This document shows, one piece after another, positions 8,327 to 16,053 of a stretch of 64,000 nt of DNA; the first letter of the stretch is position 1; every line of letters begins with the position of its first letter. The position numbers were made by a program, and so were the translations under genes. Source of the DNA: Parapedobacter koreensis (lineage in GTDB: Bacteria > Bacteroidota > Bacteroidia > Sphingobacteriales > Sphingobacteriaceae); assembly GCF_900109365.1 (NCBI RefSeq), contig NZ_FNZR01000002.1, positions 186,001-250,000 on the forward strand, given 5' to 3'. The notes beneath the pieces were generated by a model. It saw only the letters and a list, made by a program, of their open reading frames with translations. It searched no databases and had not been told where the DNA came from.

Positions 8327-9526
8327 TTATATGTTTTCCGGGAACTCATCCTTCCACAGCGTATAGCGCCAGTCCTCCGCCTCTTCTTCCGTCAGTAGGC
8401 ATTTTTCCAAATCGCGCAGGTGTTTTTCCTTGTCGAGGTTCTGGCCAATAAAGACCAGTTCCGTCTTCCGGTCGGCCCACTGCGGATGCCAACGGCTTTC
8501 GATGGAATCCCGGTGTTCGAGGTAGTCGGCATAGCGGAAACGCTCCGCTTCGGGGATGCTGCACCACCATGCCCCCGCGCTCTCGATGCGCAGGCTACCT
8601 CCCGCCTGGCTGAAACTGATTGCCATAGTCGGCCTGGACGCCATCCAAAATAAACCCTTAGCGCGTATCACCCCGATTGGGTAATACTCGTTGAGATACC
8701 GGTACCAACGCTGCGGATGGAAGGGTCGCTGTGTACGGAATACAAACGATGATATGCCGTATTCCTCAGTCTCAGGCGTGTGTTCGTTCTCCAGTTCCCT
8801 GATCCAACCGGCGGAAGATGACGCCTTTTCGAAATCGAAAAGTTCTGTACCCATGATCGCTTTCGTATCCACCTTCCCGAAATGGGAACGGATGATTTTT
8901 GCATCGGGGTTCAGTTTCCGGATGGTCGCTTCCAGCGTGCCCGCCGTCTCATCAGATACCAGATCCGTCTTGTTCAGCACAATCACATTGGCGAACTCAA
9001 TCTGGTCGGTCAGCAGGTTCACGATCGTACGGGTATCGTACTCATCGTCCGTAAGCGACCGATCTACCAGCGTCTCGTCCGTGCCGAAATCCCGGAAGAA
9101 ATTGTAGCAGTCCACAACGGTCACCATCGTGTCGATGTAACTGAAACGCGACAAGTCGATACCGTTATTTTCATCGATGTAACTGAAGGTCTGCGCCACG
9201 GGTACCGGTTCGGAGATCCCCGTGCTTTCGATCAACAGGTAATCAAATCGGCCTTCCTTTGCCAGCCGCTCCACCTCTACCATGAGGTCTTCCCGCAGCG
9301 TACAGCAGATGCAGCCGTTGCTCATTTCTACCAGCTTTTCGTCCGTGCGCGACAGCGTGTTCTCCCGTTCCACCAGCTGCGCGTCGATGTTCACCTCGCT
9401 CATGTCGTTGACGATGACGGCGACCTTGAGGTTTTCCTTATTGTGCAGTACATGGTTTAAAAGTGTGGTCTTCCCTGCTCCGAGGAACCCACTCAATACG
9501 GTTACAGGCAGTTTTTTTGCTCCCAT
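8327..9526 (-). CDS. COG0523/CobW-type G3E GTPase, putative zinc metallochaperone (second copy)
   Basis: A 399-residue GTPase, more like the YciC/ZigA type than its operon partner. The P-loop GFLGAGKTT spans residues 13-21, the C-x-C-C motif (GCICC) gives C72, C74 and C75, and NKTD is at 185-188. A long C-terminal CobW domain contains FWMASRP and VFIGQNLD. It shares the fold and motifs of the 2414-3487 product but is clearly diverged, so the operon carries two non-identical chaperone candidates. It is preceded by a small ORF and followed by phoA. Expected role: GTP-dependent zinc delivery during limitation. Confidence 0.92.
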   Translation of the reverse strand: MGAKKLPVTVLSGFLGAGKTTLLNHVLHNKENLKVAVIVNDMSEVNIDAQLVERENTLSRTDEKLVEMSNGCICCTLREDLMVEVERLAKEGRFDYLLIESTGISEPVPVAQTFSYIDENNGIDLSRFSYIDTMVTVVDCYNFFRDFGTDETLVDRSLTDDEYDTRTIVNLLTDQIEFANVIVLNKTDLVSDETAGTLEATIRKLNPDAKIIRSHFGKVDTKAIMGTELFDFEKASSSAGWIRELENEHTPETEEYGISSFVFRTQRPFHPQRWYRYLNEYYPIGVIRAKGLFWMASRPTMAISFSQAGGSLRIESAGAWWCSIPEAERFRYADYLEHRDSIESRWHPQWADRKTELVFIGQNLDKEKHLRDLEKCLLTEEEAEDWRYTLWKDEFPENI

Positions 9527-9582
9527 AGATTTTCTTGTTTTTACAGTTGTTTCGTTATTTAATTTCCGTGCATCCTAATTGT

Positions 9583-9792
9583 TCAGCGTATCCGTTCGAG
9601 GGCAATCCGGCTGAACCAATCGACCATGCGCGAGCGGTGTTCCTCTCCGTAGAGCCTGACGAATTCACGTGTTTCGGGCAGCTCGCAGTTATTGTAAACC
9701 GCCAGCCGTTGCCGCGCGAAAGCGGCGGTCAGCGGTATCCGGCAATGCCGCTCGATGCAATCTTTCCAGCTTTCAAAATCCTGTGGTATCAT
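9583..9792 (-). CDS. Small hypothetical protein, first gene of the zinc operon
   Basis: A 69-residue soluble protein with two Cys (DCIERHC) and a C-terminal helix EEHRSRMVDWFSR. There is no signal peptide or transmembrane segment. I do not recognise a named family. It is the promoter-proximal gene of the operon: its ATG at 9792 lies about 27 nt from the predicted transcription start, and the COG0523 gene begins 56 nt after its stop. Position, start and codon use support a real gene. A CxxxxxC arrangement with nearby His could bind metal (speculation). Confidence 0.7.
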   Translation of the reverse strand: MIPQDFESWKDCIERHCRIPLTAAFARQRLAVYNNCELPETREFVRLYGEEHRSRMVDWFSRIALERIR

Positions 9793-9812
9793 ATCATCAC
9801 GTTTTAGTCAGT

Positions 9813-9820
9813 CAAAGTTA
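9813..9820 (-). promoter_or_regulatory. Bacteroidota -7 element of the zinc operon promoter
   Basis: On the minus strand the sequence is TAACTTTG, matching TAnnTTTG. A GTTG -33 element (complement of 9841-9844) lies exactly 20 nt upstream. It would start transcription near 9806, just before the small first gene of the operon. Confidence 0.65.
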
Positions 9821-9839
9821 TACATATAAAATAACAAAA

Positions 9840-9852
9840 GCAACAAAGTTGC
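9840..9852. promoter_or_regulatory. GCAAC-AAA-GTTGC dyad, candidate Zur operator
   Basis: A perfect 5-bp inverted repeat with a 3-nt centre lies midway between the two divergent -7 boxes. Each half-site supplies the GTTG of one -33 element, with 20-nt spacers on both sides. A repressor bound here would block both promoters at once. The Fur-family gene in the controlled operon makes it the obvious candidate ligand, but the dyad is shorter than classical Zur boxes, so part of the symmetry may simply reflect the two -33 elements. Confidence 0.5.
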
Positions 9853-9871
9853 AATTGAAAAAACTATGCAT

Positions 9872-9879
9872 TACCTTTG
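9872..9879 (+). promoter_or_regulatory. Bacteroidota -7 element of the DUF3299-metE promoter
   Basis: TACCTTTG matches TAnnTTTG. GTTG at 9848-9851 is the -33 element, 20 nt upstream. It drives the secreted protein gene at 9919 and presumably metE. An imperfect repeat, TGCATTAC/GTATTGCA (9867-9874 and 9881-9888), overlaps it. Confidence 0.65.
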
Positions 9880-9918
9880 CCGTATTGCATTCAGGTTGAA
9901 TGAGGAAAATCAGATCAG

Positions 9919-10434
9919 ATGGTTTTAAGTTTTGTGTATAGATTCCGTAATATGCTGTTTCCGGCGTGCGTCGTGATACTGTCATCATTGACCGTCCGCG
10001 CGCAGGAGGCGGATCCGAACCATCTGGTCGACCATAAACCTTTGATGAATGCGGTATGGGAAACATTTGATGAATTGATGTATAAGGTAACACACAAAGA
10101 TGGCCAGACCATCTATACACCGCATTTTCCCGAGTCGCTGAAGCGGCTCGACGGAAAGACCGTTACGTTAAAGGGTTATATGGTGCCCATCGAACCGAGG
10201 CGCCGCCACAATGTCTTCCTGCTATCCGTATTGCCTGTTTACCAGTGCATGTTCTGCGGACAGAATGGCATCCCCCCGATGGCTGAAATCACCATGGCCG
10301 ATAACACAAAACTCACGTTCGGCGAGGAGCCGATTACCATAAAGGGAACCGTCTTCCTGAACGGCAAAGATGAAAACCGCGCGGAAATACAATTACACGG
10401 GGCCATAAAACTGCAGGAGACAAATGACAATTAA
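9919..10434 (+). CDS. Secreted DUF3299-like protein with CxxC motif
   Basis: A 171-residue exported protein: a hydrophobic signal ends near VRAQ (residues 26-29). The mature part contains LDGKTVTLKGYMVPIE, FLLS and YQCMFCGQNG, the pattern of DUF3299-like periplasmic proteins with an OB-like beta core and a CxxC pair. Such proteins recur near zinc-uptake genes in several phyla, and the CxxC could bind zinc (inference). A second ATG at 9952 would also leave a signal peptide. The gene is the first of a two-gene unit: metE starts 11 nt after its stop. It shares its control region with the divergent zinc operon. Confidence 0.72.
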   Translation: MVLSFVYRFRNMLFPACVVILSSLTVRAQEADPNHLVDHKPLMNAVWETFDELMYKVTHKDGQTIYTPHFPESLKRLDGKTVTLKGYMVPIEPRRRHNVFLLSVLPVYQCMFCGQNGIPPMAEITMADNTKLTFGEEPITIKGTVFLNGKDENRAEIQLHGAIKLQETNDN

Positions 10435-10445
10435 ATATATCGGAT

Positions 10446-12782
10446 ATGTTGCGTACAAACAACCTGGGTTACCCGCGCATCGGGAACCTGAGACAGCTCA
10501 AGAAGAGCAACGAAGCCTACTGGGCCGGAAAAATCAGCCGGGAGGAATTAATCGCGGCGGGGAAGGGAATCAGGAGGGAAAACTGGCTCCTGCAACGGGA
10601 TGCCGGCATTGACCTGATCCCATCCGGCGATTTTTCGTTTTATGATCAGGTGCTGGATACTTCGCTGATGGTCGGGGCAATCCCGCCTCGCTACCATCAG
10701 TTAGTGGAGGGCAAGGGGCCGGAACGGGAACTCGACCTGTATTTTGCCATGGCCCGCGGATACCAACGGGATGGCAAGGACATCACTGCTATGGAGATGA
10801 CCAAATGGTTTGACACCAACTACCACTACCTTGTTCCGGAGTTCACCAAAGGCCAGCAGTTCGGCCTGTTTTCCGAAAAGGTGATGGACGAGTTTTACGA
10901 GGCGAAGCAACTGGGCATCCAGACCAAACCCGTACTGCTGGGACCGCTCAGTTTCCTGCTGCTGGGCAAGGAGAAGGAAGGCGGGTTCCACCGGCTCGAC
11001 CTGCTTGACAGCCTACTCCCCGTATACGGTGAGGTACTGCAGCGGCTGAAGAAGCTGGGAGCGGAATACGTGCAGTTGGACGAGCCGTGCCTGGCGCTGG
11101 ATCTCGATAAGCGCTCCAGACAGGCTTACCGCAAGGCTTACCGCGCGCTGGCCGAACAGGCGGCTGGACTGAAACTCATCGTGGCCACCTATTTCGAAGG
11201 GCTTGGCGACAACGCCAATACCGCGCTCAACCTGCCGGTGCAAGCGCTGCACATCGACCTGGTGAGGGGCGAAGGCGAGCTGTACCAACTACTGCCCAAG
11301 GTACCGCACGACCTCATCCTGTCATTAGGCGTGGTGGATGGCCGCAACATCTGGAAAAATGACTATGAAAAATCGCTGCTGATCATCCGGGATGCCCTTA
11401 ATGTCCTTGGGAAAGACCGCGTATGGATAGCCCCCTCCTGCTCGCTGCTGCATGTGCCGTGCGATCTCGATCTGGAAACGGACGAAAAAACCCTTCCGCC
11501 CGGAATCAAGGATTGGCTGGCGTTTGCCAAGCAGAAACTGGCGGAAGTATCCGACTTGGGCAAGCTGGCCGACGGAAGTGGGGATACGGACATAGATGCC
11601 CGGCTAGCTGCCAACCGGCGTTCGCAGCAGGCACGGGCAGGTTCCCGGCTCATCCACCGCCATGCGGTCAAGCAGCGCGTACAGGGGATCACCGAGGCGG
11701 ACAGCACGCGCCCGACTCCATTCACCGGGCGGAAACCGAAACAGCAGGTCAACCTTGGCCTGCCCGACTTCCCGACCACGACCATCGGCTCTTTTCCGCA
11801 GACCGGGGAAGTGCGCAGCTGGCGGGCACGGCTAAAAAAAGGGGAACTCAGCGGGGCGGAATACGATACGCTTATCAAACAGGAGATCGAAAAAACCATC
11901 CGGTGGCAGGAACAGACGGGAATCGACGTGCCTGTACACGGAGAATTCGAGCGCAACGACATGGTGGAGTATTTCGGTGAGCAGCTAAGGGGCTATGCAT
12001 TCACTGGATACGGATGGGTGCAGAGCTACGGGTCGCGCTGCGTCAAACCGCCTATCCTGTATGGCGACGTAAGCCGGCCGGAGGATATGTCCGTCTATTG
12101 GTCGTCCTATTCACAGTCGCTCACCCCCCGGCCCGTCAAGGGCATGCTCACCGGGCCGGTCACCATGCTGCAATGGTCGTTCGTCCGCAACGACCAGCCC
12201 CGGCATGACACGCTTTTCCAGATTGCGCTGGCCATACGCGATGAAGTGGTGGCGCTGGAGCGGGCAGGGATAAAAATCATCCAGATCGACGAGCCCGCTT
12301 TCCGTGAGGGATTGCCGCTGCGCAAAGCGGACCAGCAGCTGTACCTCGACCGTGCGGTGCAGGCTTTCAAACTATCGTCGAGCGGCGTGCGGGACGAGAC
12401 GCAGATCCATACCCACATGTGCTACTCCGAGTTCAATGATATCATCGGGGACATTGCCCGGATGGACGCAGACGTCATCACCATCGAGACGTCCCGCTCC
12501 CAGATGGAATTGCTTGATGTCTTCGCGGACTTCAAATACCCCAACGACATCGGCCCCGGTGTGTACGACATCCATTCGCCCAGGATACCCCCGGTGGAGG
12601 AAATCCTTTTCCTGCTGGAAAAGGCGAAGGCGGTCATCCCCGCGGAACAGCTATGGGTGAACCCTGACTGCGGGTTGAAGACACGAACCTGGGGAGAAGC
12701 CACAGCGGCTCTTGAAAATATGGTGGAAGCTGCCCGGATCCTGCGCTCTGTAAAAGAAAAAGATACCGTTGAAGCGTCATAA
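10446..12782 (+). CDS. metE: Cobalamin-independent methionine synthase MetE
   Basis: A 778-residue enzyme that transfers the methyl group of 5-methyltetrahydropteroyl-triglutamate to homocysteine. It has two homologous barrels: the N-terminal half starts TNNLGYPRIG and the catalytic half starts TTIGSFPQT. The zinc ligands are all in place: H657 and C659 (THMCYSEF), E681 (TIETS) and C742 (NPDCGLKTR). It follows the DUF3299-like gene by 11 nt, so there is no room for its own cobalamin riboswitch. Its expression should follow the shared divergent promoter. MetE is a heavy cellular zinc consumer, so placing it beside a Zur operon is notable. Confidence 0.96.
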   Translation: MLRTNNLGYPRIGNLRQLKKSNEAYWAGKISREELIAAGKGIRRENWLLQRDAGIDLIPSGDFSFYDQVLDTSLMVGAIPPRYHQLVEGKGPERELDLYFAMARGYQRDGKDITAMEMTKWFDTNYHYLVPEFTKGQQFGLFSEKVMDEFYEAKQLGIQTKPVLLGPLSFLLLGKEKEGGFHRLDLLDSLLPVYGEVLQRLKKLGAEYVQLDEPCLALDLDKRSRQAYRKAYRALAEQAAGLKLIVATYFEGLGDNANTALNLPVQALHIDLVRGEGELYQLLPKVPHDLILSLGVVDGRNIWKNDYEKSLLIIRDALNVLGKDRVWIAPSCSLLHVPCDLDLETDEKTLPPGIKDWLAFAKQKLAEVSDLGKLADGSGDTDIDARLAANRRSQQARAGSRLIHRHAVKQRVQGITEADSTRPTPFTGRKPKQQVNLGLPDFPTTTIGSFPQTGEVRSWRARLKKGELSGAEYDTLIKQEIEKTIRWQEQTGIDVPVHGEFERNDMVEYFGEQLRGYAFTGYGWVQSYGSRCVKPPILYGDVSRPEDMSVYWSSYSQSLTPRPVKGMLTGPVTMLQWSFVRNDQPRHDTLFQIALAIRDEVVALERAGIKIIQIDEPAFREGLPLRKADQQLYLDRAVQAFKLSSSGVRDETQIHTHMCYSEFNDIIGDIARMDADVITIETSRSQMELLDVFADFKYPNDIGPGVYDIHSPRIPPVEEILFLLEKAKAVIPAEQLWVNPDCGLKTRTWGEATAALENMVEAARILRSVKEKDTVEAS

Positions 12783-12790
12783 ATCAGTAC

Positions 12791-12823
12791 CCTATGCGGG
12801 CGGGCCCATTCTACCCGCATAGG
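12791..12823 (+). terminator. metE terminator hairpin
   Basis: CCTATGCGGG (12791-12800) pairs perfectly with CCCGCATAGG (12814-12823), a 10-bp G/C-rich stem starting 8 nt after the metE stop and followed by ATACTTT. Confidence 0.75.
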
Positions 12824-13104
12824 ATACTTTAGAAAACTACTTAGTTTCACTTTTTACTGGTTTGCTCGTTGGATGGTGAGATCCAATTGCAAGATATCTT
12901 CGGCTTCCTTGATCCTTCGGTGAGCATTAAGCAATTGTCAATGGCTTTTGCAGGCACAGACTTTCTGCACCACCTGCATTTCCGCCACGAAGGATTGCTG
13001 GTCTGGAATCATCATTTGCCATTCGCCCATCTGCATTCTTTAAAAGTGCATTTTGATAGTTTATTCAAGGTATCAATGTGATTATTTTTGATTATAAAAA
13101 AAAT
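12824..13104. other. Gene-poor stretch without a supported gene
   Basis: About 280 nt between the metE terminator and the tetR operator. A 70-codon plus-strand frame (12869-13081) has no recognisable family, and the minus strand reads short broken segments. Base composition shifts here from the G/C-rich zinc island to the A/T-rich accessory region, so this may be an old junction. Nothing else is supported. Confidence 0.4.
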
Positions 13105-13120
13105 TGAACCGAAAAGTTCA
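13105..13120. promoter_or_regulatory. TetR operator copy 1 (tetR autoregulation)
   Basis: TGAACCGAAAAGTTCA, a 16-bp sequence with TGAAC/GTTCA arms. It ends 9 nt upstream of the tetR -7 box, where a bound repressor would cover the -33 region. Confidence 0.75.
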
Positions 13121-13129
13121 GAATATCCT

Positions 13130-13137
13130 TATCTTTG
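13130..13137 (+). promoter_or_regulatory. -7 element of the tetR promoter
   Basis: TATCTTTG matches TAnnTTTG and lies 8 nt before the ATG at 13146, suggesting a nearly leaderless message. Confidence 0.6.
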
Positions 13138-13145
13138 CAAATAGT

Positions 13146-13724
13146 ATGGCAAGAAACATTGAATTCATACCAGAAGAAAAAGTCACCAAAGCAATGAATG
13201 TGTTTTGGAATAAGGGCTATACCGGCGCTTCCTTATCTGATTTAACGGAAGCTATGAAACTCAATAAAAGCAGCCTATATAATAGCTTCAAAGACAAACA
13301 TTCTCTTTTTATAGCATCGCTCAAAGCCTATGGCAAAATTGTAGAAAACGATTATGCCTCAGCTTTAAATAAAAAAGATACCCCGCTTGAAAAAATAGAC
13401 AGTATTATTGACAAGATAGCAATGGTAAGCATAGAACGAGAAAATTCTTGTTTAGGTATAAAAACTACTTTTGAAGTGGCAGCACAGGACAAAGAGGCAC
13501 ATGCTGTTATTAAAGCGGGCAATAGTAAAACAATAGGCCTGATAAAATCATTAATTATAGAAGCACAAACATTGGGACAAATCAGAAAGGAAAGAGATGC
13601 GGAAACAATGTCCCATTTTATATTTAATTCCTTTCCGGGTTTTCGTCAATCTTATATTATCTATGGTAACAAGAAATTGGTTAAAGGTTTGGCGAATGAA
13701 TTGAAGGGTTTTTTGAGGCAGTAA
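13146..13724 (+). CDS. TetR/AcrR-family transcriptional repressor
   Basis: A 192-residue regulator. The N-terminal helix-turn-helix reads KAMNVFWNKGYTGASLSDL then NKSSLYNSFKDKHSLF, the classical TetR pattern. The C-terminal half is a ligand and dimerisation domain. The ATG at 13146 (MARNIEF) gives the family-typical start; a frame extending to 13104 runs through the promoter and is rejected. The gene is followed by two SDR genes, and all three are preceded by a copy of the same 16-bp palindrome, so it most likely represses itself and both dehydrogenases. The DNA is notably A/T-rich. The inducer is unknown. Confidence 0.92.
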   Translation: MARNIEFIPEEKVTKAMNVFWNKGYTGASLSDLTEAMKLNKSSLYNSFKDKHSLFIASLKAYGKIVENDYASALNKKDTPLEKIDSIIDKIAMVSIERENSCLGIKTTFEVAAQDKEAHAVIKAGNSKTIGLIKSLIIEAQTLGQIRKERDAETMSHFIFNSFPGFRQSYIIYGNKKLVKGLANELKGFLRQ

Positions 13725-13741
13725 ATTTTTTTAATTAAAAT

Positions 13742-13757
13742 TGAACCAATCGGTTCA
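13742..13757. promoter_or_regulatory. TetR operator copy 2 (first SDR gene)
   Basis: TGAACCAATCGGTTCA, a perfect 6-bp inverted repeat with a 4-nt centre, 17 nt after the tetR stop and 112 nt before the first SDR gene. Confidence 0.75.
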
Positions 13758-13775
13758 TAAAAATAAATAACGAAT

Positions 13776-13850
13776 ATGCAGACAGCAAGAATTGAAACAG
13801 GAAAAAATGGCGAACTCATTGCCAAGAAATTGATAAAAGCAGAAATATAA
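13776..13850 (+). CDS. 24-codon ORF or gene remnant between operator and SDR gene
   Basis: An ATG-to-TAA frame beginning MQTARIETGKNGELIAKKL lies just downstream of operator 2 and ends 19 nt before the SDR start. It resembles the N-terminus of a longer soluble protein cut short by a stop, so it may be the stump of a deleted gene. It could instead be a leader peptide. No family is recognised. Confidence 0.25.
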   Translation: MQTARIETGKNGELIAKKLIKAEI

Positions 13851-13869
13851 ACAATAAAATTTTTTGACG

Positions 13870-14622
13870 ATGACAACCACACAAAAAGTCGCCTTTATTA
13901 CAGGGGCAGGAAAAGGAATAGGATTGGAAACAGCCAAAGGATTGGGGAAAAAGGGAGTTCACGTAGTTCTTGGCGTACGGAAACAATCGCAAGGCAAAAC
14001 CGCTCTGGATATACTCCGAAGCGAGGGTATTTCTGCTGATTTGTTGGTATTTGATTTATCTAAAACCGAAGACCACCAAAAGGCATATCATTACATCTTG
14101 CAAAAGTTTGGCAAACTCGATATGCTGATCAATAATGCCGCAGTATGGTTAGAAAGCACGAGTTCTTCCTCATCAGTGAGCAACAATGTCGCATCACTTG
14201 ATGCAAAAATTCTTAAAGATACGTTTGCTATTAATTTTTTTGGCACGGTTTCGCTAACCCAAACCTTGCTTCCGCTTGTAAAAAAATCTCCTGCTGGCCG
14301 GATTGTTAATGTGTCGAGCGTTAGGGGTTCTCTTTCACTCAACGCAACGCCCGGCAATGCGGTGTATGATGGGAAAGTATTGGCTTATGACAGCAGCAAG
14401 GCGGCCTTAAATATGTTCACAACCCATTTGGCATACGCGTTAAGAGATACGCAGGTCAAGGTCAATTCTATACACCCTGGCTGGGTAAGAAGTGATATGG
14501 GTGGCGCAAATGCGAACTTAGATTTACAGCAAGGTAGCGAAACAAGTATTCAATACGCACTATTAGGTGATGACGGTCCAACGGGAGGATTTTATTTTAA
14601 AGATGAAGTGCTTCCGTGGTAA
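13870..14622 (+). CDS. Short-chain dehydrogenase/reductase (SDR), first copy
   Basis: A 250-residue classical SDR. The NAD(P)-binding glycine motif TGAGKGIG is near residue 12, NNAA near 85, and the catalytic YxxxK is YDSSK. The protein looks like the carbonyl reductase-like branch of SDRs with a longer loop after NNAA. The ATG at 13870 is used. It is one of two SDR genes under the same TetR-type operator, suggesting detoxification or reduction of an inducing carbonyl compound (inference). The substrate cannot be derived from sequence. Confidence 0.9.
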   Translation: MTTTQKVAFITGAGKGIGLETAKGLGKKGVHVVLGVRKQSQGKTALDILRSEGISADLLVFDLSKTEDHQKAYHYILQKFGKLDMLINNAAVWLESTSSSSSVSNNVASLDAKILKDTFAINFFGTVSLTQTLLPLVKKSPAGRIVNVSSVRGSLSLNATPGNAVYDGKVLAYDSSKAALNMFTTHLAYALRDTQVKVNSIHPGWVRSDMGGANANLDLQQGSETSIQYALLGDDGPTGGFYFKDEVLPW

Positions 14623-14645
14623 TGGCAAAAAATTTTAAACAAAAA

Positions 14646-14661
14646 TGAACTGATTGGTTCA
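14646..14661. promoter_or_regulatory. TetR operator copy 3 (second SDR gene)
   Basis: TGAACTGATTGGTTCA, TGAAC/GTTCA arms in a 16-bp site, ending 20 nt before the second SDR start codon. Confidence 0.75.
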
Positions 14662-14681
14662 AAATAATAAATTAAAAGAAG

Positions 14682-15551
14682 ATGAAAGTAGTTTTTATTA
14701 CCGGAACAAGTACCGGATTTGGGAAATTAACAGCTATCACTTTATCCAAAGCAGGATATACTGTAATAGCGGGTATGCGCAACACGAAAGGCACAAACGA
14801 AAAAGTTGCAAAAGAATTGGCCGCATTGCCTCATGTAGAAGTTGTTGATATGGATGTAGCCGATGATGTTTCGGTTTCTACTGCAATTGAACAGGCGCTT
14901 AAAAAACATGGTAAAATAGATGTACTTGTCAATAATGCAGGCGTAATAGGCTTCGGATTATTGGAAGCATTTTCCATTGACCGCATCCGTCAGTTATTTG
15001 AAGTCAATTTCTATAGTGTATTGCGCACCTATCAAGCCGTTTTACCAAGTATGCGGCAGCAAAAAAGCGGTTTGGTTATCAATGTAACGTCAGGCGCAAG
15101 CGGGCACACGCTTCCTTTTATGATTCCCTACTTGGCAACAAAATTTAGCGTTGAAAGCATTACTGAAGGCTTACAAGATGAATTAAAACAATTCAGTATT
15201 GAAAACGTGTCCATTCAGCCGGGAGTTTACCCCACAGAAATGAGTGATGGAAGTAAACCCGGGCTTCACGCTGACAAAGAAGAAATCATCAAAGCCTATG
15301 ACCCAATAGCTTCCGAACAGCTTAACGCGCAATTTGGCGGTGGTTTGCTCGCAAAAATGCAGGAATTTAACATGAATCCGCAAACCATAGCAGACGGTAT
15401 TTTGAAACTGATACAAATGCCTGATGGAACACGTCCGTTGCGTTATCCGCTTGATGCAATTGCAGGGGGCACAGACCTGGAATTCATCAATGCCCGTGCA
15501 GAAATAAAAGCTAAATGGCTAACCCATTATGGTGTTAAAAACCCAAAGTGA
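14682..15551 (+). CDS. Short-chain dehydrogenase/reductase (SDR), second copy
   Basis: A 289-residue SDR with the glycine motif TGTSTGFG (residues 8-15), NNAG near 88 and YLATK as the catalytic YxxxK. A C-terminal extension of about 40 residues beyond the usual core includes RPLRYPLDAIAG, common in the retinol-dehydrogenase-like SDRs of this length. It is not a recent duplicate of the first SDR, as the two differ over most of their length. It has its own operator and ends at a strong terminator, so it is probably a separate transcript of the TetR regulon. Confidence 0.92.
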   Translation: MKVVFITGTSTGFGKLTAITLSKAGYTVIAGMRNTKGTNEKVAKELAALPHVEVVDMDVADDVSVSTAIEQALKKHGKIDVLVNNAGVIGFGLLEAFSIDRIRQLFEVNFYSVLRTYQAVLPSMRQQKSGLVINVTSGASGHTLPFMIPYLATKFSVESITEGLQDELKQFSIENVSIQPGVYPTEMSDGSKPGLHADKEEIIKAYDPIASEQLNAQFGGGLLAKMQEFNMNPQTIADGILKLIQMPDGTRPLRYPLDAIAGGTDLEFINARAEIKAKWLTHYGVKNPK

Positions 15552-15552
15552 G

Positions 15553-15588
15553 CGACAAAGGCCCTGACTTGCGTCGGGGCCCTTGTCG
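15553..15588 (+). terminator. Terminator after the second SDR gene
   Basis: CGACAAAGGCCC (15553-15564) pairs with GGGCCCTTGTCG (15577-15588) with one mismatch and is followed by TTTAATT. It overlaps the stop region and closes the TetR regulon. Confidence 0.75.
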
Positions 15589-15633
15589 TTTAATTCAACG
15601 GCCAGCAAATGGTTCGTTGACCAGCAACTGTTG

Positions 15634-16053
15634 CTAAACACCCAACACCCACCTCACATCAAAAGCATCGGTCAACTCAACCAGTTTTTGGTCATCGCCA
15701 TGCTTGACAAAAAGATGCTGTTTATTAAGTCCCAGTTTTTTAATAAGCGTTTGCCGATCATCCGTATTTTTACAATGAAGAAAAATAGCCAGGTAATTCC
15801 CAAGTGTTCTCCCTTCGTCGTGTACGAGATCCGAACCGTGGATAGTTATGCTATCGGAAACAAGCGACCCACTGACAACAGGCGTTTCCGTATAACCTGC
15901 TAATTCCTTTTCAAACGTTTCAAAGTGCAATGTACCGCCAAAGCAGGTTTGGTAATAGGTGAGTGCTTTCCTGCAATTGCCGGGAAATGTAATGAAGATC
16001 GCACTCACAAATTTACCACGACCAGGATCATTCATCGCAGCTAAATTACGCAT
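15634..16053 (-). CDS. VOC-family (PhnB/glyoxalase-like) protein
   Basis: A 139-residue protein with the vicinal-oxygen-chelate pattern of PhnB-like proteins: FPGNCRKALTYYQTCFGG at the start of the first beta-alpha-beta module and an LVELTDAFDVRWVLGV ending typical of these small proteins. The gene overlaps the upstream SRPBCC gene by 8 bp (ATGCGTAA), so translation is coupled. It belongs to a minus-strand run of small environmental-response genes. VOC proteins of this type often have no assigned substrate. Confidence 0.82.
   Translation of the reverse strand: MRNLAAMNDPGRGKFVSAIFITFPGNCRKALTYYQTCFGGTLHFETFEKELAGYTETPVVSGSLVSDSITIHGSDLVHDEGRTLGNYLAIFLHCKNTDDRQTLIKKLGLNKQHLFVKHGDDQKLVELTDAFDVRWVLGV

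Noticed and set aside
10435-10445. Cobalamin riboswitch expected before metE
   Set aside because: Only 11 nt separate metE from the previous gene, and the leader at 9880-9918 is too short for the element.
12869-13081. 70-codon plus-strand frame after metE
   Set aside because: No recognisable family, no promoter; on the other strand only broken short frames are seen. Possibly decayed DNA but not supportable as a gene.
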